This document shows positions 6,077 through 6,366 of a stretch of DNA of 6,366 bases, in pieces. Where the stretch lies: NCBI GenBank assembly GCA_023395695.1, contig JAEWYJ010000142.1, positions 1 through 6,366 on the forward strand, read 5' to 3'. A program made the position numbers and the translations under genes. The DNA is from Bacillota bacterium. Its GTDB lineage: Bacteria > Bacillota > Clostridia > Oscillospirales > Ruminococcaceae. The notes under the pieces are model-generated. The model was given only the letters and a program-made list of their open reading frames with translations, was not told the DNA's origin and did no database searches. Each line of letters begins with the position of its first letter. The stretch's first letter is position 1.

Positions 6077-6324
6077 CCAGTGAACTATAACAACAAGCCT
6101 CATTGAACAACACAAATTTTTGGAACCGCCTTCGCGCGTCTATGTTGCGCAGGCCGGGGCAAAAACACAGTTAAGCCGCCCCTCGCCGGCGCGGCAAACG
6201 CCGGGAAGGCCCTGTCAAGGCCATGCGGTTTTCGTACAGCTTATCTGTGGCCTGTGCCAAAACCCGCCGCAGCGAACGCCCAAAACCGTTCTTTTTCGAC
6301 GCCGCCCGCCCAAAAAAAGAAGGC
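6077..6324. other. Intergenic stretch with small inverted repeats and no gene seen
   Basis: No frame here looks like a conserved protein. It contains several GC-rich stems: CCGGCG and CGCCGG at 6186-6191 and 6199-6204; AGGCCA and TGGCCT at 6218-6223 and 6248-6253, enclosing ACAG and CTGT; and GAACG and CGTTC followed by T5 on the plus strand near 6273-6295. A weak minus-strand promoter-like pair, TTGTTC then 15 bp then TATAGT (-10 at 6084-6089), could start an RNA just before the nested element. The plus-strand motif TGGAACCGCC resembles part of a T-box core, but the rest of a T-box and a downstream gene are missing. Confidence 0.4.
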
Positions 6325-6342
6325 TTATTTGCGGTTGGCCTC
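6312..6342 (-). terminator. Probable intrinsic terminator of the upstream partial gene
   Basis: On the minus strand GAGGC (6342-6338) pairs with GCCTT (6324-6320), one pair being G-U, around a 13-nt loop that ends with the TAA stop. T7 (6318-6312) follows after a single C. The stem is only 5 bp, so this is moderate evidence, but it supports a real gene end here. Confidence 0.55.
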
Positions 6343-6366
6343 ATCAAGCAGCGCTGTATAGAGCAC
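6325..6366 (-). CDS. C-terminal end of an unidentified protein, cut by the window edge
   Basis: The minus strand from the window edge reads VLYTALLDEANRK and then TAA (6325-6327). Thirteen residues are too few to name a family; the pattern suggests a C-terminal amphipathic helix. Support for a real gene comes from its position before a long noncoding gap in the same orientation as the other genes, its protein-like composition, and a stem-loop with T7 immediately around and after the stop codon. Confidence 0.5.
   Translation of the reverse strand: MLYTALLDEANRK

Noticed and set aside
6120..6145. T-box-like motif TGGAACCGCC
   Set aside because: Only part of the core matches. There is no specifier stem, no clear antiterminator and no aminoacyl-tRNA synthetase or amino acid gene on the plus strand.
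1..6366. CRISPR array, insertion sequence or prophage
   Set aside because: There are no regularly spaced repeats and no transposase, integrase or phage genes in any frame; the gene content is ordinary chromosomal.

Overview
The window carries three complete genes and the tail of a fourth, all on the minus strand, so transcription runs from high to low coordinates. In that order they are: the last codons of an unidentified gene (6325-6366), an MscS-family mechanosensitive channel (4976-5788), a membrane-anchored GGDEF diguanylate cyclase with an extracytoplasmic sensor region (2804-4459), and a PcrA/UvrD-type DNA helicase (167-2611). The GC-rich coding sequence, the clear Gram-positive-style Shine-Dalgarno sites (AAGGAG, GGGAG, GGGGGT), the PcrA (rather than Rep/UvrD) type C-terminus and the short insertion in the helicase suggest a GC-rich gut Clostridia member, perhaps of the Oscillospiraceae/Ruminococcaceae. 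That placement is inference from composition and family features, not a database match.

The genes look like separate transcription units rather than one operon. The cyclase has a good sigma-A type promoter (TTGAAA, 17 bp, TATACT at 4509-4537) and a strong intrinsic terminator (2787-2825) whose stem starts inside its last codons. pcrA has its own weaker candidate promoter and a textbook RBS, which puts its start at 2611, well inside the longest open frame. The partial gene at the right edge also seems to end in a stem-loop wrapped around its stop codon, followed by T7.

Three stretches lack genes. Positions 1-166 lie downstream of pcrA and hold a small stem-loop that may end its transcript. 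Positions 4538-4975 lie between the cyclase promoter and the channel gene and hold a perfect 9-bp inverted repeat but no convincing ORF. Positions 5803-6324, upstream of the channel gene, contain the most unusual feature: three nested imperfect inverted repeats at 5920-6069, plus a repeated AAGGAYGACAAC motif that allows competing pairings. This may be a structured RNA, either a free small RNA or a long mscS leader, but its class and strand cannot be settled from sequence alone.

Functionally the window combines DNA repair and replication-conflict resolution (PcrA), c-di-GMP synthesis in response to an external or membrane signal (GGDEF protein), and osmotic protection (MscS). Nothing in the sequence shows that the three act together.
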